Notes under the pieces: generated by a model
Told to the model about the DNA's origin: nothing
The model's input: only the letters and a program-made list of their open reading frames with translations
The model's database searches: none
Made by a program: the position numbers and the translations under genes
Part shown: one piece after another, positions 44,950-54,693 of the stretch
Numbering within the stretch: the stretch's first letter is position 1
How the letters are laid out: the number at the start of each line of letters is the position of its first letter
NCBI RefSeq assembly: GCF_000708715.2
Contig: NZ_JENB01000002.1
Coordinates: 124,001 to 188,000 of the forward strand
Reading direction: 5' to 3'
DNA: 64,000 nt
Origin: Pseudomonas putida W15Oct28
GTDB lineage: Bacteria > Pseudomonadota > Gammaproteobacteria > Pseudomonadales > Pseudomonadaceae

Positions 44950-45834
44950 TTACGCGCTGACCGCCCGCAACCTTCGCCCGATACGCGCGCCGAACACGTT
45001 CACCAGCAACCCCGCCATTACCAGCAAGGCGCCCCAGCCCTGGATTGCGGTCAGGCGTTCACCCAGTAGCAGCGCCGACGAACTCAGACCAATCACGGGT
45101 ACCAGCAGCGAGAACGGTGCCACCTTGCCGGCCGGGTGGCGCGACAGCAGCTTGCTCCACAGGCTGTAGCCGAGCATGGTGGCGACAAAGGCCAGGTACA
45201 TCAGGGCCAGCACCGAGCTCCAGCTGATGTTGGCCAGGGCATGGCCAATGCGCTCCGGCCCTTCCAGCCACCAGGACAACGCCAGGAACGGCAGTGGCGG
45301 TATCAGCCCGCCCCAGATCACCAACGCCACCAGGTCAACCGAGCCAAAACGCCGGGTGATGATGTTGCCCATGCCCCACATGGCACCCCCGCACAAGGTC
45401 AGTACCAGCGCCAGCAGGGGCACATGGCCGCCATCTTCGCTACCAATCAACGCCAGGCCGCTGGCCGCTACCAGCAGCCCCAGCACACTGGCCAGGCGCA
45501 GCCGTTCACCGAGAAACAGCGCGGCGAAACCCAGGGTAAAGAACGCCTGCGACTGCAGGATCAGCGAGGCCAGCCCAGGCGGCATGCCGCTGTACATGGC
45601 CTGGAACAGAAAGGCGAACTGGCCCAGCGAAATCGTCGCGCCATAGGCAATCAACCAGCGCCAGGGCAGTTTCGGCCGCTTGACCAGCAAGATTGCCGGA
45701 AACGCCACCAACAAGAAGCGCAGCGCCCCCAGCAACATCGGCGGCAAGCCGTCGAGGCCTACCTTGATGACCACGAAGTTGACTCCCCAGGCGACGATCA
45801 CCACCAGGGCGATGAGCAGGTCCTTGAGCGGCAT
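44950..45834 (-). CDS. EamA/DMT-family exporter
   Basis: The 294-residue protein has two EamA repeats and ten membrane segments: VVIVAWGVNFVVIKVGLDGL at the start, AGKVAPFSLLVPVIGLSSSALLLGERL in the second repeat. It is similar in layout to the exporter near 14 kb, but in a different genomic setting and without a divergent regulator. The family exports amino acids or other metabolites; substrate unknown. Confidence 0.85.
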   Translation of the reverse strand: MPLKDLLIALVVIVAWGVNFVVIKVGLDGLPPMLLGALRFLLVAFPAILLVKRPKLPWRWLIAYGATISLGQFAFLFQAMYSGMPPGLASLILQSQAFFTLGFAALFLGERLRLASVLGLLVAASGLALIGSEDGGHVPLLALVLTLCGGAMWGMGNIITRRFGSVDLVALVIWGGLIPPLPFLALSWWLEGPERIGHALANISWSSVLALMYLAFVATMLGYSLWSKLLSRHPAGKVAPFSLLVPVIGLSSSALLLGERLTAIQGWGALLVMAGLLVNVFGARIGRRLRAVSA

Positions 45835-45987
45835 TGCGACTTCCTTCTACAGGCTTTACTGACATATTTCGTTACAGCATAAGGCTATTCCTCAAAAGCG
45901 AACCAGCACAGTTATGGCCAAGGGTTGCGCAACAGTGACCGTGCTGTGCCCTTGAGGCGACTCAATCAATAAGCAGGGGTTCCATTC

Positions 45988-46074
45988 CTGTGGGAGCGGG
46001 CGTGCCCGCGAAGCAGACGACGCGGAGGATGGCACCGGCTGCGCCGGTGTTCGCGGGCACGCCCGCTCCCACAG
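45988..46074. repeat. Paired REP element
   Basis: Arms GTGGGAGCGGGCGTGCCCGC and complement are separated by ~37 bases, downstream of the aldolase gene. It sits in a 322-base gap; the remainder (45835-45987) should carry the EamA promoter but shows no clear motif, and I see no gene in it. Confidence 0.83.
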
Positions 46075-46156
46075 TGACCGTGCAGGTTTCAGCACGTTGG
46101 GTGATTGTTGGTTCCACAGCCTGGTACCAACCCTGCCAAGTCAGCAGGTCACCGGC

Positions 46157-46912
46157 TCAATCCTGATAACCAGGTGCAACCCGCTCCAGCATCCGCAACA
46201 ACGCTGCCCACGCCAGCTGCAGCGCATCCGGGTCGGTCAGTTCACCCTGCTTCAACCCCCGCCCCGGCGCGTTGAACTGCCGCTCGGTATGCGCGCACAC
46301 TTCAGCCGGCGGCAGTATCAGCTGCCCGGCACTCTGCGCTGCCAACTGGATCTCGCAGGCCTTCTCCAGGTAGTACATGCGCAGGAATGCTTCGGCCACG
46401 CTACGCCCTGTGGTCAGCAGGCCATGGTTGCGCAGGATCATCACCGGCTTGTCGCCCAGGTCGGCCACCAACCGCTGCTGCTCGTCCATATCCAGCGCGA
46501 TACCTTCGTAGGCGTGGTAAGCCACTTGGCCGTAAAACTCCATGGACATCTGGTTGACCGGCAGCAGCCCGCACTCCAGCGCAGCCACCGCGCAACCTGC
46601 GCGGGTGTGGGTGTGCAGTACGCAGTGGGCGTCCTCGCGGGCGGCATGAATGGCGCTATGAATGACGAACCCGGCGGGGTTCACCGGGTGCAGCGTCGGC
46701 TCCACAGATCGGCCTTGCAGGTCGATCTTCACCAGGCTGGAGGCCGTGATCTCATCGAACAGCAGGCCGTACGGGTTGATGAGGAAGTGATGCTCTGGCC
46801 CTGGCAAGCGCAGGGATATATGGGTGAAGACCAAGTCGCTCATGCGAAAGTGCGCGATCAACCGATAACAGGCTGCCAGCTCCTGGCGCAAACGCTGTTC
46901 CATTGCGGTCAT
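46157..46912 (-). CDS. Class II aldolase/adducin-family protein
   Basis: The 251-residue zinc aldolase-fold protein has VLHTHTRAGCAVAAL (His-x-His metal pair) near residue 98, MILRNHGLLTTGRSVAEAF (third His) near 158, and the substrate-loop Glu in SMEFYGQ. Members include fuculose-phosphate aldolases and related lyases/decarboxylases. The exact substrate is unknown. It follows the periplasmic binding protein gene by 32 bases on the same strand. Confidence 0.85.
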   Translation of the reverse strand: MTAMEQRLRQELAACYRLIAHFRMSDLVFTHISLRLPGPEHHFLINPYGLLFDEITASSLVKIDLQGRSVEPTLHPVNPAGFVIHSAIHAAREDAHCVLHTHTRAGCAVAALECGLLPVNQMSMEFYGQVAYHAYEGIALDMDEQQRLVADLGDKPVMILRNHGLLTTGRSVAEAFLRMYYLEKACEIQLAAQSAGQLILPPAEVCAHTERQFNAPGRGLKQGELTDPDALQLAWAALLRMLERVAPGYQD

Positions 46913-46944
46913 GGATGTTCCCCTGTAAATGAAGTGGCGCGATA

Positions 46945-47988
46945 CTACTTGGTCGCCCAGGCATTAAAGCGTTGCTCCAGCTCTTCGCCATGATCGACCC
47001 AGAATTCCACATTCATTGCCAACGCCCCCTGCAGGTTCTGCGGCGAAGTGGGCACCCAATCGGCCAAAGCAGGGTCGAGCCTGGCAGCGGCTTGGGTATT
47101 GGTGGGTCCATACGGAATCTGCCGCACATAACGCACCTGGGTATCGGCCTGGTTGGCGTAGGCGATCAACCGGTTGGCCTGATCGACATGCTGCGAGCCT
47201 TTGATGATCGCCCAGTAATCCATGCCATACAGGCTGCCAGGCCAGACCACTGCCAGCGGGCTGCCCTGCTGCGCCGCCACAGCAATACGCCCACTGTAGG
47301 TTGAGGTCATCACCACATCACCGGCGGTCAGCCATTGCGCAGGTTGTGCGCCCGCGTCCCACCACTGGATGTAGGGCTTGAGCTCACTCAATTTGGCGAA
47401 GGCACGTTCGACACCGGCCGGCGTCGACAGTACCTGGTAGACATCCTCGACCTTGACCCCATCGGCCAGCAGGGCGAACTCCAGGTTGTACACCGCACGC
47501 TTGCGCAGGCCGCGTTTGCCCGGGTACTTGTTCACATCCCAGAAGTCGGCCCACGAGGTCGGTGCCTGGGCCAGCTTGTTGCGGTCATAAGCGATGGCCA
47601 CGCTCCACACCAATGCGGCAGAACCGCAGTCTTGCGCCGCATCAGGGATCAGCTCGGCCGCGTGACCCAGGCGCTGCCAGTCCAGGTGCTCGTACACGCC
47701 TTCTTCACATCCGCGCATCAAGTCCGGCCCCTCGATCTGCACCACGTCCCAGTCGACGTTGCCGGTGTCGGCCATCACCTGGATGCGCGCCATCTCGCCG
47801 TTGTATTCGCTCTGGATCAACTTGCTGCCGTCCTGCGCACTGAACGGTTTGAAGATCGCCTCGTCCTGGGCCTTCTGGCCAGCACCGCCGTAGGCGACCA
47901 CAACCATTTCTGGTGCGGCCTGCGCGCTGCCCAGGCCAACAGCCAGCAACGTTGCGCAGAGGCCAGTAACACGTGGGAATACCTGCAT
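46945..47988 (-). CDS. Periplasmic binding protein of a spermidine/putrescine-type ABC importer, no transporter partners here
   Basis: The 347-residue protein has a signal peptide (MQVFPRVTGLCATLLAVGLGSAQA). The mature form matches the PotD/PotF-like class: VVVAYGGAGQKAQDEAIFKPF at the start, WDVVQIEGPDL, WADFWDVNKYPGKRGLR and VVWPGSLYGMDYWAI. GGAGG precedes the ATG at the start chosen; an upstream ATG 19 codons earlier lacks one. No ATPase or permease is in the window, so it must work with a transporter elsewhere or act as a sensor. Confidence 0.88.
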   Translation of the reverse strand: MQVFPRVTGLCATLLAVGLGSAQAAPEMVVVAYGGAGQKAQDEAIFKPFSAQDGSKLIQSEYNGEMARIQVMADTGNVDWDVVQIEGPDLMRGCEEGVYEHLDWQRLGHAAELIPDAAQDCGSAALVWSVAIAYDRNKLAQAPTSWADFWDVNKYPGKRGLRKRAVYNLEFALLADGVKVEDVYQVLSTPAGVERAFAKLSELKPYIQWWDAGAQPAQWLTAGDVVMTSTYSGRIAVAAQQGSPLAVVWPGSLYGMDYWAIIKGSQHVDQANRLIAYANQADTQVRYVRQIPYGPTNTQAAARLDPALADWVPTSPQNLQGALAMNVEFWVDHGEELEQRFNAWATK

Positions 47989-48079
47989 CGTAGTTTCCTC
48001 CTGCCGGTGCCCCAAGGGCCCGTTTTCTTGTTGTTGTGAGGTCACACCCTCGCGGTGAGGGTGATCAAAACCTAGCCGC

Positions 48080-48116
48080 GCGTCAGTAAAAAAACAAGTT
48101 GATTTTTTACTGGCGC
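48080..48116. promoter_or_regulatory. Operator-like 14-bp inverted repeat in divergent promoter
   Basis: GCGTCAGTAAAAAA and TTTTTTACTGGCGC are complementary at 13 of 14 positions with a nine-base spacer. It lies between the binding-protein gene and the flavoprotein gene, and is a likely site for the XRE-cupin regulator encoded at the end of the rightward operon. Confidence 0.65.
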
Positions 48117-48164
48117 TACATTTTCATAAACAAAACAAGAACAACACCGCACGGAGCCGCCTGT

Positions 48165-50117
48165 ATGCAGACCGCCCTCCCTCACCTGTTCGAAGCCTTG
48201 CAGATCCGCGGCAAACGCTTGAAGAACCGCATCATGTCCACCGGCCACGACACCTGCCTGCCCACCGACAACCTGGTCAACGACAAGCTGATCGCCTACC
48301 AGCGTGACCGCGCAGCCGGTGGCGTCGGCCTGATCGTGCTGCAGGTAGCCGGGGTGCATGACAGCGCCCGCTACACCTCGCATGTGCTGATGGCCACCGA
48401 CGATGCCTGCATCGACGGCTACCGGCAGCTTGCCGAGGCCTGCCATGCACACGGCACCGTGGTGCTGTCGCAACTGTTTCACCCCGGGCGGGAGATCATG
48501 GAGTCGGCGGACGGCCTACTGGCGGTTGCCTACTCCGCGTCCTCGGTGCCCAACGAACGCTTCCGGGTGATGCCCCGTGCGCTGGACCAGCCGATGATCG
48601 ACGAAATTGTCCAGGGCTACGCCAGTGCGGCCCGGCGCCTGCATCAGGCTGGGTTGGATGGCGTCGAGGTGGTGGCCAGCCATGGCTACCTGCCCGCGCA
48701 GTTCCTCAACCCGCGGGTGAACCTGCGCAGCGACGGCTACAACGGCGACCTGGAACAGCGCCTGAGGTTTCTGCGTGAAGTGCTGGCCGCCGTGCGCGCC
48801 GCCACCGACGAGCAGTTCATCATCGGCCTGCGCATCAGCGCCGACGAGCGCGACAGCCAAGGGCTGAGCGAGGATGAGTCGCTGGCCGCAGCGGTTGCCC
48901 TGCAGGGCCAGCTCGACTACCTGCACATCGTCGCTGGCACCTCGGCGTCCCTGGGCGGCGCCGTGCACATCGTCCCGCCCATGGCCATCGAGGCGGCCTA
49001 CCTGGCCCGAGAAGCGGGAACCTTCAAGCAGCAGCTGGACATCCCGTTGTTCGTTACCGGGCGCATCAACCAGCCCCAGGAAGCCGAACTGATCCTGGCC
49101 CGCGGCCAGGCCGATGTCTGCGGCATGACCCGTGCACTGATCTGCGACCCGCTGATGCCGAGCAAGACCGAACGCGGCCAGGTCGAAGACGTACGCGCCT
49201 GCATTGCCTGCAACCAGGCCTGCATCGGCCACTTCCATCGTGGCTTGGCCATCTCCTGCATCCAGCGGCCAGAAACCGGCCGCGAATTACAGTACGGGCA
49301 GCTAACCCCTACCACCACGCCCAAGCGCATCCTTGTCGCCGGTGGCGGGCCCGCCGGCATGAAGGCCGCCGCCGTGGCCGCCGCCCGCGGGCACCAGGTA
49401 ACGCTGTACGAGGCCGGCCCGCAACTCGGTGGCCAGGTGCTGCTGGCCCAGTTGCTGCCGCGGCGCAGCGAGTTCGGCGGCGCCAGCACCAACCTGCAGC
49501 GGGAAATGGCCCTGGCCGGCGTGGAAGTCGTCCGCAACACCCGGGTCGACCGCGCCCTGGTCGAGCGCGAGCGCCCCGACCTGGTCATTGCCGCCACCGG
49601 CGCTACCCCCTACTGGCCGGCGTTCGAGCGCGCCGGTGAACTGCAGGTGGTGGACGCCTGGCAAGTACTGCGCAATGAAGTGAAGCTGGGGCGTTCGGTG
49701 CTGGTGATCGACTGGCGCTGCGACTGGATCGGCCCTGGCATCGCCGAGCGCCTGATGCGCGAGGGGCATCAGGTGCAGCTGGCAGTCAATGGCACCCATT
49801 GCGGCGAGAACCTGCCGCTGTATGTGCGCGACCAACTGGCCGGCGAGCTGCATCGCCTGGGCATCCCCATCACCCCTTATGCGCGCTTGTATGGCAGCGA
49901 CGACAACACGGTGTACCTGCAGCACACCGCCAGTGGCGAACCGATGATCTTCGAGGGCATCGACACCCTGGTGCTGTGCATGGGCCATCAGCCGGATGAC
50001 AGCCTGGCCAGCGAACTGGCCGGCCTGGTAGAGGTGCGGCGCGTCGGCGACTGTTTGGCACCGCGCACCGCCGAAGAAGCGATTCACGACGGCCTGACGG
50101 TTGCCTGGTCGCTCTGA
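48165..50117 (+). CDS. NADH:flavin oxidoreductase with 4Fe-4S and FAD domains (TMADH/dienoyl-CoA reductase type)
   Basis: The 650-residue protein has an old-yellow-enzyme TIM barrel (about 1-335), then a 4Fe-4S cluster motif CIACNQACIGHFHRGLAISC near 346-365, and a pyridine-nucleotide/FAD domain from about 389 (ILVAGGGPAGMKAAAVAAARG). This architecture is shared by trimethylamine dehydrogenase, 2,4-dienoyl-CoA reductase and N-demethylases for betaine-like compounds such as stachydrine. With the polyamine/betaine-type binding protein next door, N-demethylation of a quaternary amine is a reasonable guess. CGGAG precedes the ATG. Confidence 0.88.
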   Translation: MQTALPHLFEALQIRGKRLKNRIMSTGHDTCLPTDNLVNDKLIAYQRDRAAGGVGLIVLQVAGVHDSARYTSHVLMATDDACIDGYRQLAEACHAHGTVVLSQLFHPGREIMESADGLLAVAYSASSVPNERFRVMPRALDQPMIDEIVQGYASAARRLHQAGLDGVEVVASHGYLPAQFLNPRVNLRSDGYNGDLEQRLRFLREVLAAVRAATDEQFIIGLRISADERDSQGLSEDESLAAAVALQGQLDYLHIVAGTSASLGGAVHIVPPMAIEAAYLAREAGTFKQQLDIPLFVTGRINQPQEAELILARGQADVCGMTRALICDPLMPSKTERGQVEDVRACIACNQACIGHFHRGLAISCIQRPETGRELQYGQLTPTTTPKRILVAGGGPAGMKAAAVAAARGHQVTLYEAGPQLGGQVLLAQLLPRRSEFGGASTNLQREMALAGVEVVRNTRVDRALVERERPDLVIAATGATPYWPAFERAGELQVVDAWQVLRNEVKLGRSVLVIDWRCDWIGPGIAERLMREGHQVQLAVNGTHCGENLPLYVRDQLAGELHRLGIPITPYARLYGSDDNTVYLQHTASGEPMIFEGIDTLVLCMGHQPDDSLASELAGLVEVRRVGDCLAPRTAEEAIHDGLTVAWSL

Positions 50118-50156
50118 GGCTGTACATACTGCGGCTTTTGCGATGGACCGACGTGC

Positions 50157-50756
50157 ATGAGCCAACTCCCCCAGCCCCCCGCCAGCGAAGCCGGGGGCGC
50201 CGCGCCGCAGTTCCTGGGCACCCGCATCCGCGGCCTGCGCAAGCGCCGCGGCATGACCCTGGCGGAGCTGGCTGCGCACAGTGAACTGACCGCCGGCTAC
50301 ATCAGCCAGCTGGAGCGCAACCTTTCCTACCCGTCGATACCGGCGCTGTTCAACATCGCCCGCAGCCTGGGGGTGACCATCCAGTGGTTCTTCGCCAGCG
50401 AAGCTACCACTGCGCCCGAAGACCAGGGCTATGTGGTGCGGCGGGGCAGCCGCCTTAGCGTGCACTATGAAGATGGCATCGTCGATCAGCTGCTCACCCC
50501 CCAGCCCAACCGCCAGCTGGAGATCCTGCACTCGCGCTTCCCCCCAGGCACCTACAGCCAGCAAAGCTACAGCCATGAAGGCGAAGAAGCCGGCTACCTC
50601 CTTAGCGGCAGCTTCGAGCTCTGGGTGGGCGAACGGCATTTCCAGCTGGGTGAAGGCGACAGTTTCAGCTTCTCCAGCCAGGAGCCCCACCGCTACGGAA
50701 ACCCCGGCGAGGTGGATGCCGTAGTGATCTGGGTGATCACGCCGCCAACATTCTGA
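50157..50756 (+). CDS. XRE-family regulator with C-terminal cupin
   Basis: The 199-residue protein has a helix-turn-helix at about 24-80 (GMTLAELAAHSELTAGYISQLER) and a cupin from ~120 with SHEGEEAGYLLSGSFELWVGERHFQLGEGDSFSF. It follows the flavoprotein gene by 39 bases, so the two are probably co-transcribed. The large inverted repeat at 48.1 kb is its likely target. It is the second such regulator in the window. Confidence 0.86.
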   Translation: MSQLPQPPASEAGGAAPQFLGTRIRGLRKRRGMTLAELAAHSELTAGYISQLERNLSYPSIPALFNIARSLGVTIQWFFASEATTAPEDQGYVVRRGSRLSVHYEDGIVDQLLTPQPNRQLEILHSRFPPGTYSQQSYSHEGEEAGYLLSGSFELWVGERHFQLGEGDSFSFSSQEPHRYGNPGEVDAVVIWVITPPTF

Positions 50757-50837
50757 AGCACTCCTGCAGGCGTTCGTAACACCGTTGACCTGCAATACGG
50801 TCTACCTTGTCCACCGAACTTGAAAAGGAGCACAACC

Positions 50838-52040
50838 ATGAAGCAGATCCTGATCATTGGCGCGGGCTTTGCCGGCCTGTGGAGCGCACTCAGCGCCATC
50901 CGCCAGCTTGACCTCAACGGTAGCAAGGACGTCGAGGTCACCTTGCTCGCGCCCCAGGCCGAACTGCATGTGCGCCCGCGCTTCTACGAGCCCGACGTAC
51001 ACACCATGGCCGCGCCGCTGCAGGACCTGCTCGATGCCGTCAACGTTCGCTTCGTGCAAGGCACGGCATTCCACATTGATGAAGCGGCCCGCCGGGTCAG
51101 CTACCGCACCCGCAGCGGCACCCAGTGCGCCCTGCCCTACGACCGCCTGATCATGGCCTGCGGCAGCGTGCTTAACCGGCCCGACATGGCCGGCATCGAG
51201 CAGGTTTTCGACGTCGACAAGATCGACAGCGCTGCGCGCCTGGAAACCCATCTCAAATCGCTGGCCAGCCTGCCCGACACGCCGGCGCGCAATACCGTGG
51301 TGGTGGCCGGCGGCGGCTTTACCGGCATCGAGACGGCCACCGAGCTGCCGGCACGGCTACGGGAAATCCTCGGTGAGGACGCAGCGGTGCGTGTGGTCGT
51401 CATTGATCGCGGCGCCAGGATGGGTGCTGCGTTGGGAGACGGCATTCGCCCGGCCATCGAACAGGCTTGCGAGGCGCTGGGGGTCGAGTGGGTGTGCGGT
51501 GCCACAGTCGCTTCGGTTGACCCTGCCGGCGTGTTGCTGGACAACGGCCAGCGCATCGACGCCAGTACGGTGGTGTGGACGGTGGGCTTCAAGGCCAACC
51601 CGCTCACCGAACAGATCAGCGGCGAGCGCGACCGCCTGGGGCGCCTGCACGTGGATGGCAACCTGAAGGTCAAGGGCAATGATGCGGTATACGCGGCGGG
51701 TGATGTGGCCTATGCCGCCTGTGACGAGCTAGGCAATTACGCCGTGATGTCCTGCCAGCATGCGATTCCGTTGGGGCGCCATGCAGGCAACAATGCCGCT
51801 GCCGAGCTGATTGGCGTGGCACCCATGACCTACAGCCAGCCCAAGTACGTGACGTGCCTGGACCTGGGCGCCTGGGGCGCGGTGTATACCGAAGGGTGGG
51901 AGCGTGCGGTGTCGCCACCGGAGGACAAGGCCGAGGCCAAGGTGCTGAAGGCGCAGATCAATACACAGTGGATTTACCCGCCAGCGGCTGATCGGGGAGC
52001 GGCGTTGGCGGCGGCTGATCCAGCAATCCCGGTCGCCTGA
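50838..52040 (+). CDS. FAD-dependent pyridine nucleotide oxidoreductase, NDH-2-like
   Basis: The 400-residue protein has an FAD-binding start KQILIIGAGFAGLWSAL, an NAD-binding segment NTVVVAGGGFTGIETATEL near 155, and VYAAGDVAYA near 290. This is the NDH-2/sulfide:quinone-reductase-like group of two-dinucleotide-binding-domain flavoproteins. The C-terminal membrane anchor of true NDH-2 is not obvious. AAAAGGAG precedes the ATG. It begins 81 bases after the XRE gene, so co-transcription is possible. Confidence 0.85.
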   Translation: MKQILIIGAGFAGLWSALSAIRQLDLNGSKDVEVTLLAPQAELHVRPRFYEPDVHTMAAPLQDLLDAVNVRFVQGTAFHIDEAARRVSYRTRSGTQCALPYDRLIMACGSVLNRPDMAGIEQVFDVDKIDSAARLETHLKSLASLPDTPARNTVVVAGGGFTGIETATELPARLREILGEDAAVRVVVIDRGARMGAALGDGIRPAIEQACEALGVEWVCGATVASVDPAGVLLDNGQRIDASTVVWTVGFKANPLTEQISGERDRLGRLHVDGNLKVKGNDAVYAAGDVAYAACDELGNYAVMSCQHAIPLGRHAGNNAAAELIGVAPMTYSQPKYVTCLDLGAWGAVYTEGWERAVSPPEDKAEAKVLKAQINTQWIYPPAADRGAALAAADPAIPVA

Positions 52041-52043
52041 AAC

Positions 52044-52137
52044 GGCCTCATCGCCGGCAAGCCAGCTCCCACATGGTCCGCATCGACTTCAAGTCGCACG
52101 CAGTACCTGTGGGAGCTGGCTTGCCGGCGATGAGGCC
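52044..52137. repeat. Paired REP element
   Basis: GGCCTCATCGCCGGCAAGCC (with GCTCCCACA) and its complement, between the convergent flavoprotein and azoR stops. Confidence 0.85.
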
Positions 52138-52159
52138 ATGACAGGCCGGCTACCGAGGA

Positions 52160-52771
52160 TCAGGCAGCAGCAAACAGCTCGTTGGCAATCTGCGCCTGTG
52201 CAGCATCAATCGCCTGGCTGCGCTGCTCCGGGCCATAGGCCAGGCCATGGGCGCGGACGATTTCCAGGTCAGTGACACCAATAAAGCCCAGGAACACTTT
52301 CAGGAAATCTTCATGCCCGGCGCCAGTCGGCTGGCCAGCGTGCAGGCCACCGGCGGTGGACACCAGCACCACTTTCTTGTTGCCGCACAGGCCTTCCGGG
52401 CCCGCTTCGGTGTAGCGGAAGGTCTTGCCGGCAACAGCAACGCGGTCGATCCAGGCCTTGAGCTGGGTCGGCACGGTGAAGTTGTACATCGGCGCACCAA
52501 TCACCACAGCATCAGCAGCCAGGAACTCTTCCAGGGTTTCCGCGCTCAGCTTGGCTTCGAACGCCTGGGCTGCATCACGCACGTCTTCAGGGGTACCTGC
52601 GGCTACCAGGGTGGCAGCAGAGAAGTGGGCGATGGCATCGGCGGCCAGGTCGCGGTAAACCACTTCCACGCTCGGGTCTGCGGCTTTCCAGGCTTCGACC
52701 ACTTCACGGCTCAGCTGGCGGGAGGCGGAATTGTCGCCCAGGATGCTCGAATCGATGTGCAACAGTTTCAT
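52160..52771 (-). CDS. azoR: FMN-dependent NADH:quinone oxidoreductase / azoreductase
   Basis: The 203-residue flavodoxin-fold protein ([20 protein letters not shown]) has FMN-loop motifs [20 protein letters not shown] and STAGGLHAG. The enzyme reduces quinones and azo dyes by two-electron steps. GGAGA lies just ahead of the ATG; a longer frame adds 14 residues without an RBS. It is divergent from a LysR gene, which is the usual arrangement for inducible azoR. Confidence 0.92.
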   Translation of the reverse strand: MKLLHIDSSILGDNSASRQLSREVVEAWKAADPSVEVVYRDLAADAIAHFSAATLVAAGTPEDVRDAAQAFEAKLSAETLEEFLAADAVVIGAPMYNFTVPTQLKAWIDRVAVAGKTFRYTEAGPEGLCGNKKVVLVSTAGGLHAGQPTGAGHEDFLKVFLGFIGVTDLEIVRAHGLAYGPEQRSQAIDAAQAQIANELFAAA

Positions 52772-52904
52772 GGGACTCTCCAGTAGTTGAAGACCGCAGC
52801 GTTGGGCGATCACGATGGAGAGAATCCTACAGGGGTGAGTAATGGCTGAAAAGACGGCAAAAATGCGCTAGTTTGTCCCACAGATGGAACAGTGAGACAT
52901 TCCC

Positions 52905-53807
52905 ATGCAAGATCTCAACGACCTTTTCTACTTTGCCCGCGTGGTCGAAGCCGGCGGGTTCGCCGCCGCCGGGCGTCAGCTGGGCATCCCCAAGTCGCGC
53001 CTGTCACGGCGTATTGCCGAACTGGAAGAGCGCCTGGGCACCCGCCTGCTGCAACGCACCACACGGCAGCTGAAACTCACGGCGGTGGGCGAGCGCTACC
53101 TGCACCACTGCCAGGCCATGCTGCTGGAAGCCGAAGCCGCCGATGAAGCCGTGGCCAGCATGAGCAGCGAGCCGCGCGGGCGCTTGCGGGTGTCTTGCCC
53201 GGTGGCGCTGGCGCATGCCTTTCTGCCGGACGTGATCAGCCGCTTTCTTGCCCAGTACCCGCTGGTGCAGTTGGACATGGTATTGCTCAACCGCCGTGTC
53301 GACCTGATTTCCGAAGGCATCGACGTCGCGCTACGCGTGCGAGACCTGGGCGATGAAGACCCGGCCCTGGTCACCCGCCGCCTGCGCCAGGCGCAGATGC
53401 AACTGGTTGCAGCGCCCGGTTTCGCCGACCACATCCGCGAACCGGCTGAGCTGGCGTCATTGCCGGTGCTGGGCGCCGCCGAAGCAGACCGGCTGGTGCA
53501 CTTCCGCCTGTTCGGCCCTCAAGGCAAACAGCAGGAAATTGCCTTGGAGCCTCGCTTGGCCATCGATGATTTCGTGGTACGTAACGCTGCTGTACGGGCG
53601 GGGCTGGGGTTCACCGCGCTGCCCAGCATGTTCTGCGAAGAGGAACTGGAACGCGGCGAACTGGTGCGCCTGCTGCCAGATTGGTCACTGCCAGGCGGCT
53701 ATCTGCAGGCGGTGTACCCGCATCGGCGCGGTGTACTGCCTGCGGTTCGGGTGTGGATCGATCATCTGGCGGCTTCATTCGAGGCCTGTGGAGAGCGGTA
53801 TGTCTGA
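52905..53807 (+). CDS. LysR-family transcriptional regulator
   Basis: The 300-residue protein has an N-terminal winged helix (about 3-60: FYFARVVEAGGFAAAGRQLGIPKSRLSRRIAELEERLG) and a PBP2-type effector domain. It is divergent from azoR across 133 bases and probably controls it in response to a quinone or electrophile. Its stop overlaps the YjbR-family gene by eight bases. Confidence 0.9.
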   Translation: MQDLNDLFYFARVVEAGGFAAAGRQLGIPKSRLSRRIAELEERLGTRLLQRTTRQLKLTAVGERYLHHCQAMLLEAEAADEAVASMSSEPRGRLRVSCPVALAHAFLPDVISRFLAQYPLVQLDMVLLNRRVDLISEGIDVALRVRDLGDEDPALVTRRLRQAQMQLVAAPGFADHIREPAELASLPVLGAAEADRLVHFRLFGPQGKQQEIALEPRLAIDDFVVRNAAVRAGLGFTALPSMFCEEELERGELVRLLPDWSLPGGYLQAVYPHRRGVLPAVRVWIDHLAASFEACGERYV

Positions 53808-54159
53808 TAGGAAGATGAGCGAAGCCCAGGTGGCAGCATTTTGCCTGAGCCTGCCAGGTGCACGGGAAGACTATAAATGGGGCGGCATCAGGGTGTTTTC
53901 GGTGGCGAGCAACAAGATGTTCGCGGTGCTCGACCTGGCGGGTGCGGGGCTGTCGTTCAAAGTGGCCGATGAGCTGTTTCTCGGCTACTGCGACCGCCCA
54001 GGGGTGCGGCCTGCGCCGTACCTGGCGCGGGCGCGGTGGATCAGCATGGCGCTGCCCTATCCCATGGGGCGTGATGAGCTGTGTGATTTGTTGCAACGCT
54101 CGCACCAGCTGGTGGTGCGGCGGTTGCCCAAGCGGTTGCAGGTGGGGTTGTTGATCTAG
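53800..54159 (+). CDS. MmcQ/YjbR-family protein
   Basis: The 119-residue protein has AAFCLSLPGAREDYKWGGIRVFSVASNKMFA at the start, matching the YjbR/CyaY-like fold group with small DNA-binding-like members. The role is not settled. The ATG overlaps the LysR 3' end and has GGAGAG close upstream; a second ATG five codons on is also possible. A REP doublet follows. Confidence 0.78.
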   Translation: MSDRKMSEAQVAAFCLSLPGAREDYKWGGIRVFSVASNKMFAVLDLAGAGLSFKVADELFLGYCDRPGVRPAPYLARARWISMALPYPMGRDELCDLLQRSHQLVVRRLPKRLQVGLLI

Positions 54160-54163
54160 TCAG

Positions 54164-54273
54164 CCTGTACCGGCCTCTTCGCGGGCTTGCCCGCTCCCAC
54201 AGGACCACCACAAACTTGAAGACTTATGGTGTACCTGTGGGAGCGGGCAAGCCCGCGAAGAGGCCGGTACAGG
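54164..54273. repeat. Paired REP element
   Basis: CCTGTACCGGCCTCTTCGCG (continuing GGCTTGCCCGCTCCCACAGG) and its complement, between the YjbR and DUF1294 stops. Confidence 0.86.
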
Positions 54274-54279
54274 TAAAAA

Positions 54280-54693
54280 TCAATTGAAGGGCAGATAACG
54301 CCCCTCAAAAAACAGCCAGTCCGCCCAGAACACCTGATGCACCAGCACAATCCCCCAAAACACCAACTGGTACGACACCTTGCGGGTCTTGTGCCGGAAC
54401 AGCTGCTGCGCCAGTAGCGCACCCGGCCAACCACCGAGCAATTCACTGGCATGCAGCACTTTCTCTGGCGTGCGCCAGGCCTGCGTACGCGCCTGCTGTT
54501 TATCCTGCCAATACAACATCAGGCTGATCAGGCTCATTGCCGGGTACAGCGCCAATGGCCACCAGACCTGGTCGCTCCAGGCCATTCGCGCAGCACCCAG
54601 GCCGGGCAACAGGCAAAGCAGGCCCAACAGCAGCAGCTTCAGGCGCACATTGCGCACGCCTTCAGCCCGTTGCCCGCGCAACGCCTCAGCCAT
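54280..54693 (-). CDS. DUF1294 membrane protein
   Basis: The 137-residue protein has four predicted membrane segments and the DUF1294 pattern [43 protein letters not shown]. Some relatives carry an N-terminal cold-shock domain; this one does not. The ATG overlaps the uppP stop by eight bases, so it is translated from the uppP transcript. Function unknown. Confidence 0.82.
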   Translation of the reverse strand: MAEALRGQRAEGVRNVRLKLLLLGLLCLLPGLGAARMAWSDQVWWPLALYPAMSLISLMLYWQDKQQARTQAWRTPEKVLHASELLGGWPGALLAQQLFRHKTRKVSYQLVFWGIVLVHQVFWADWLFFEGRYLPFN

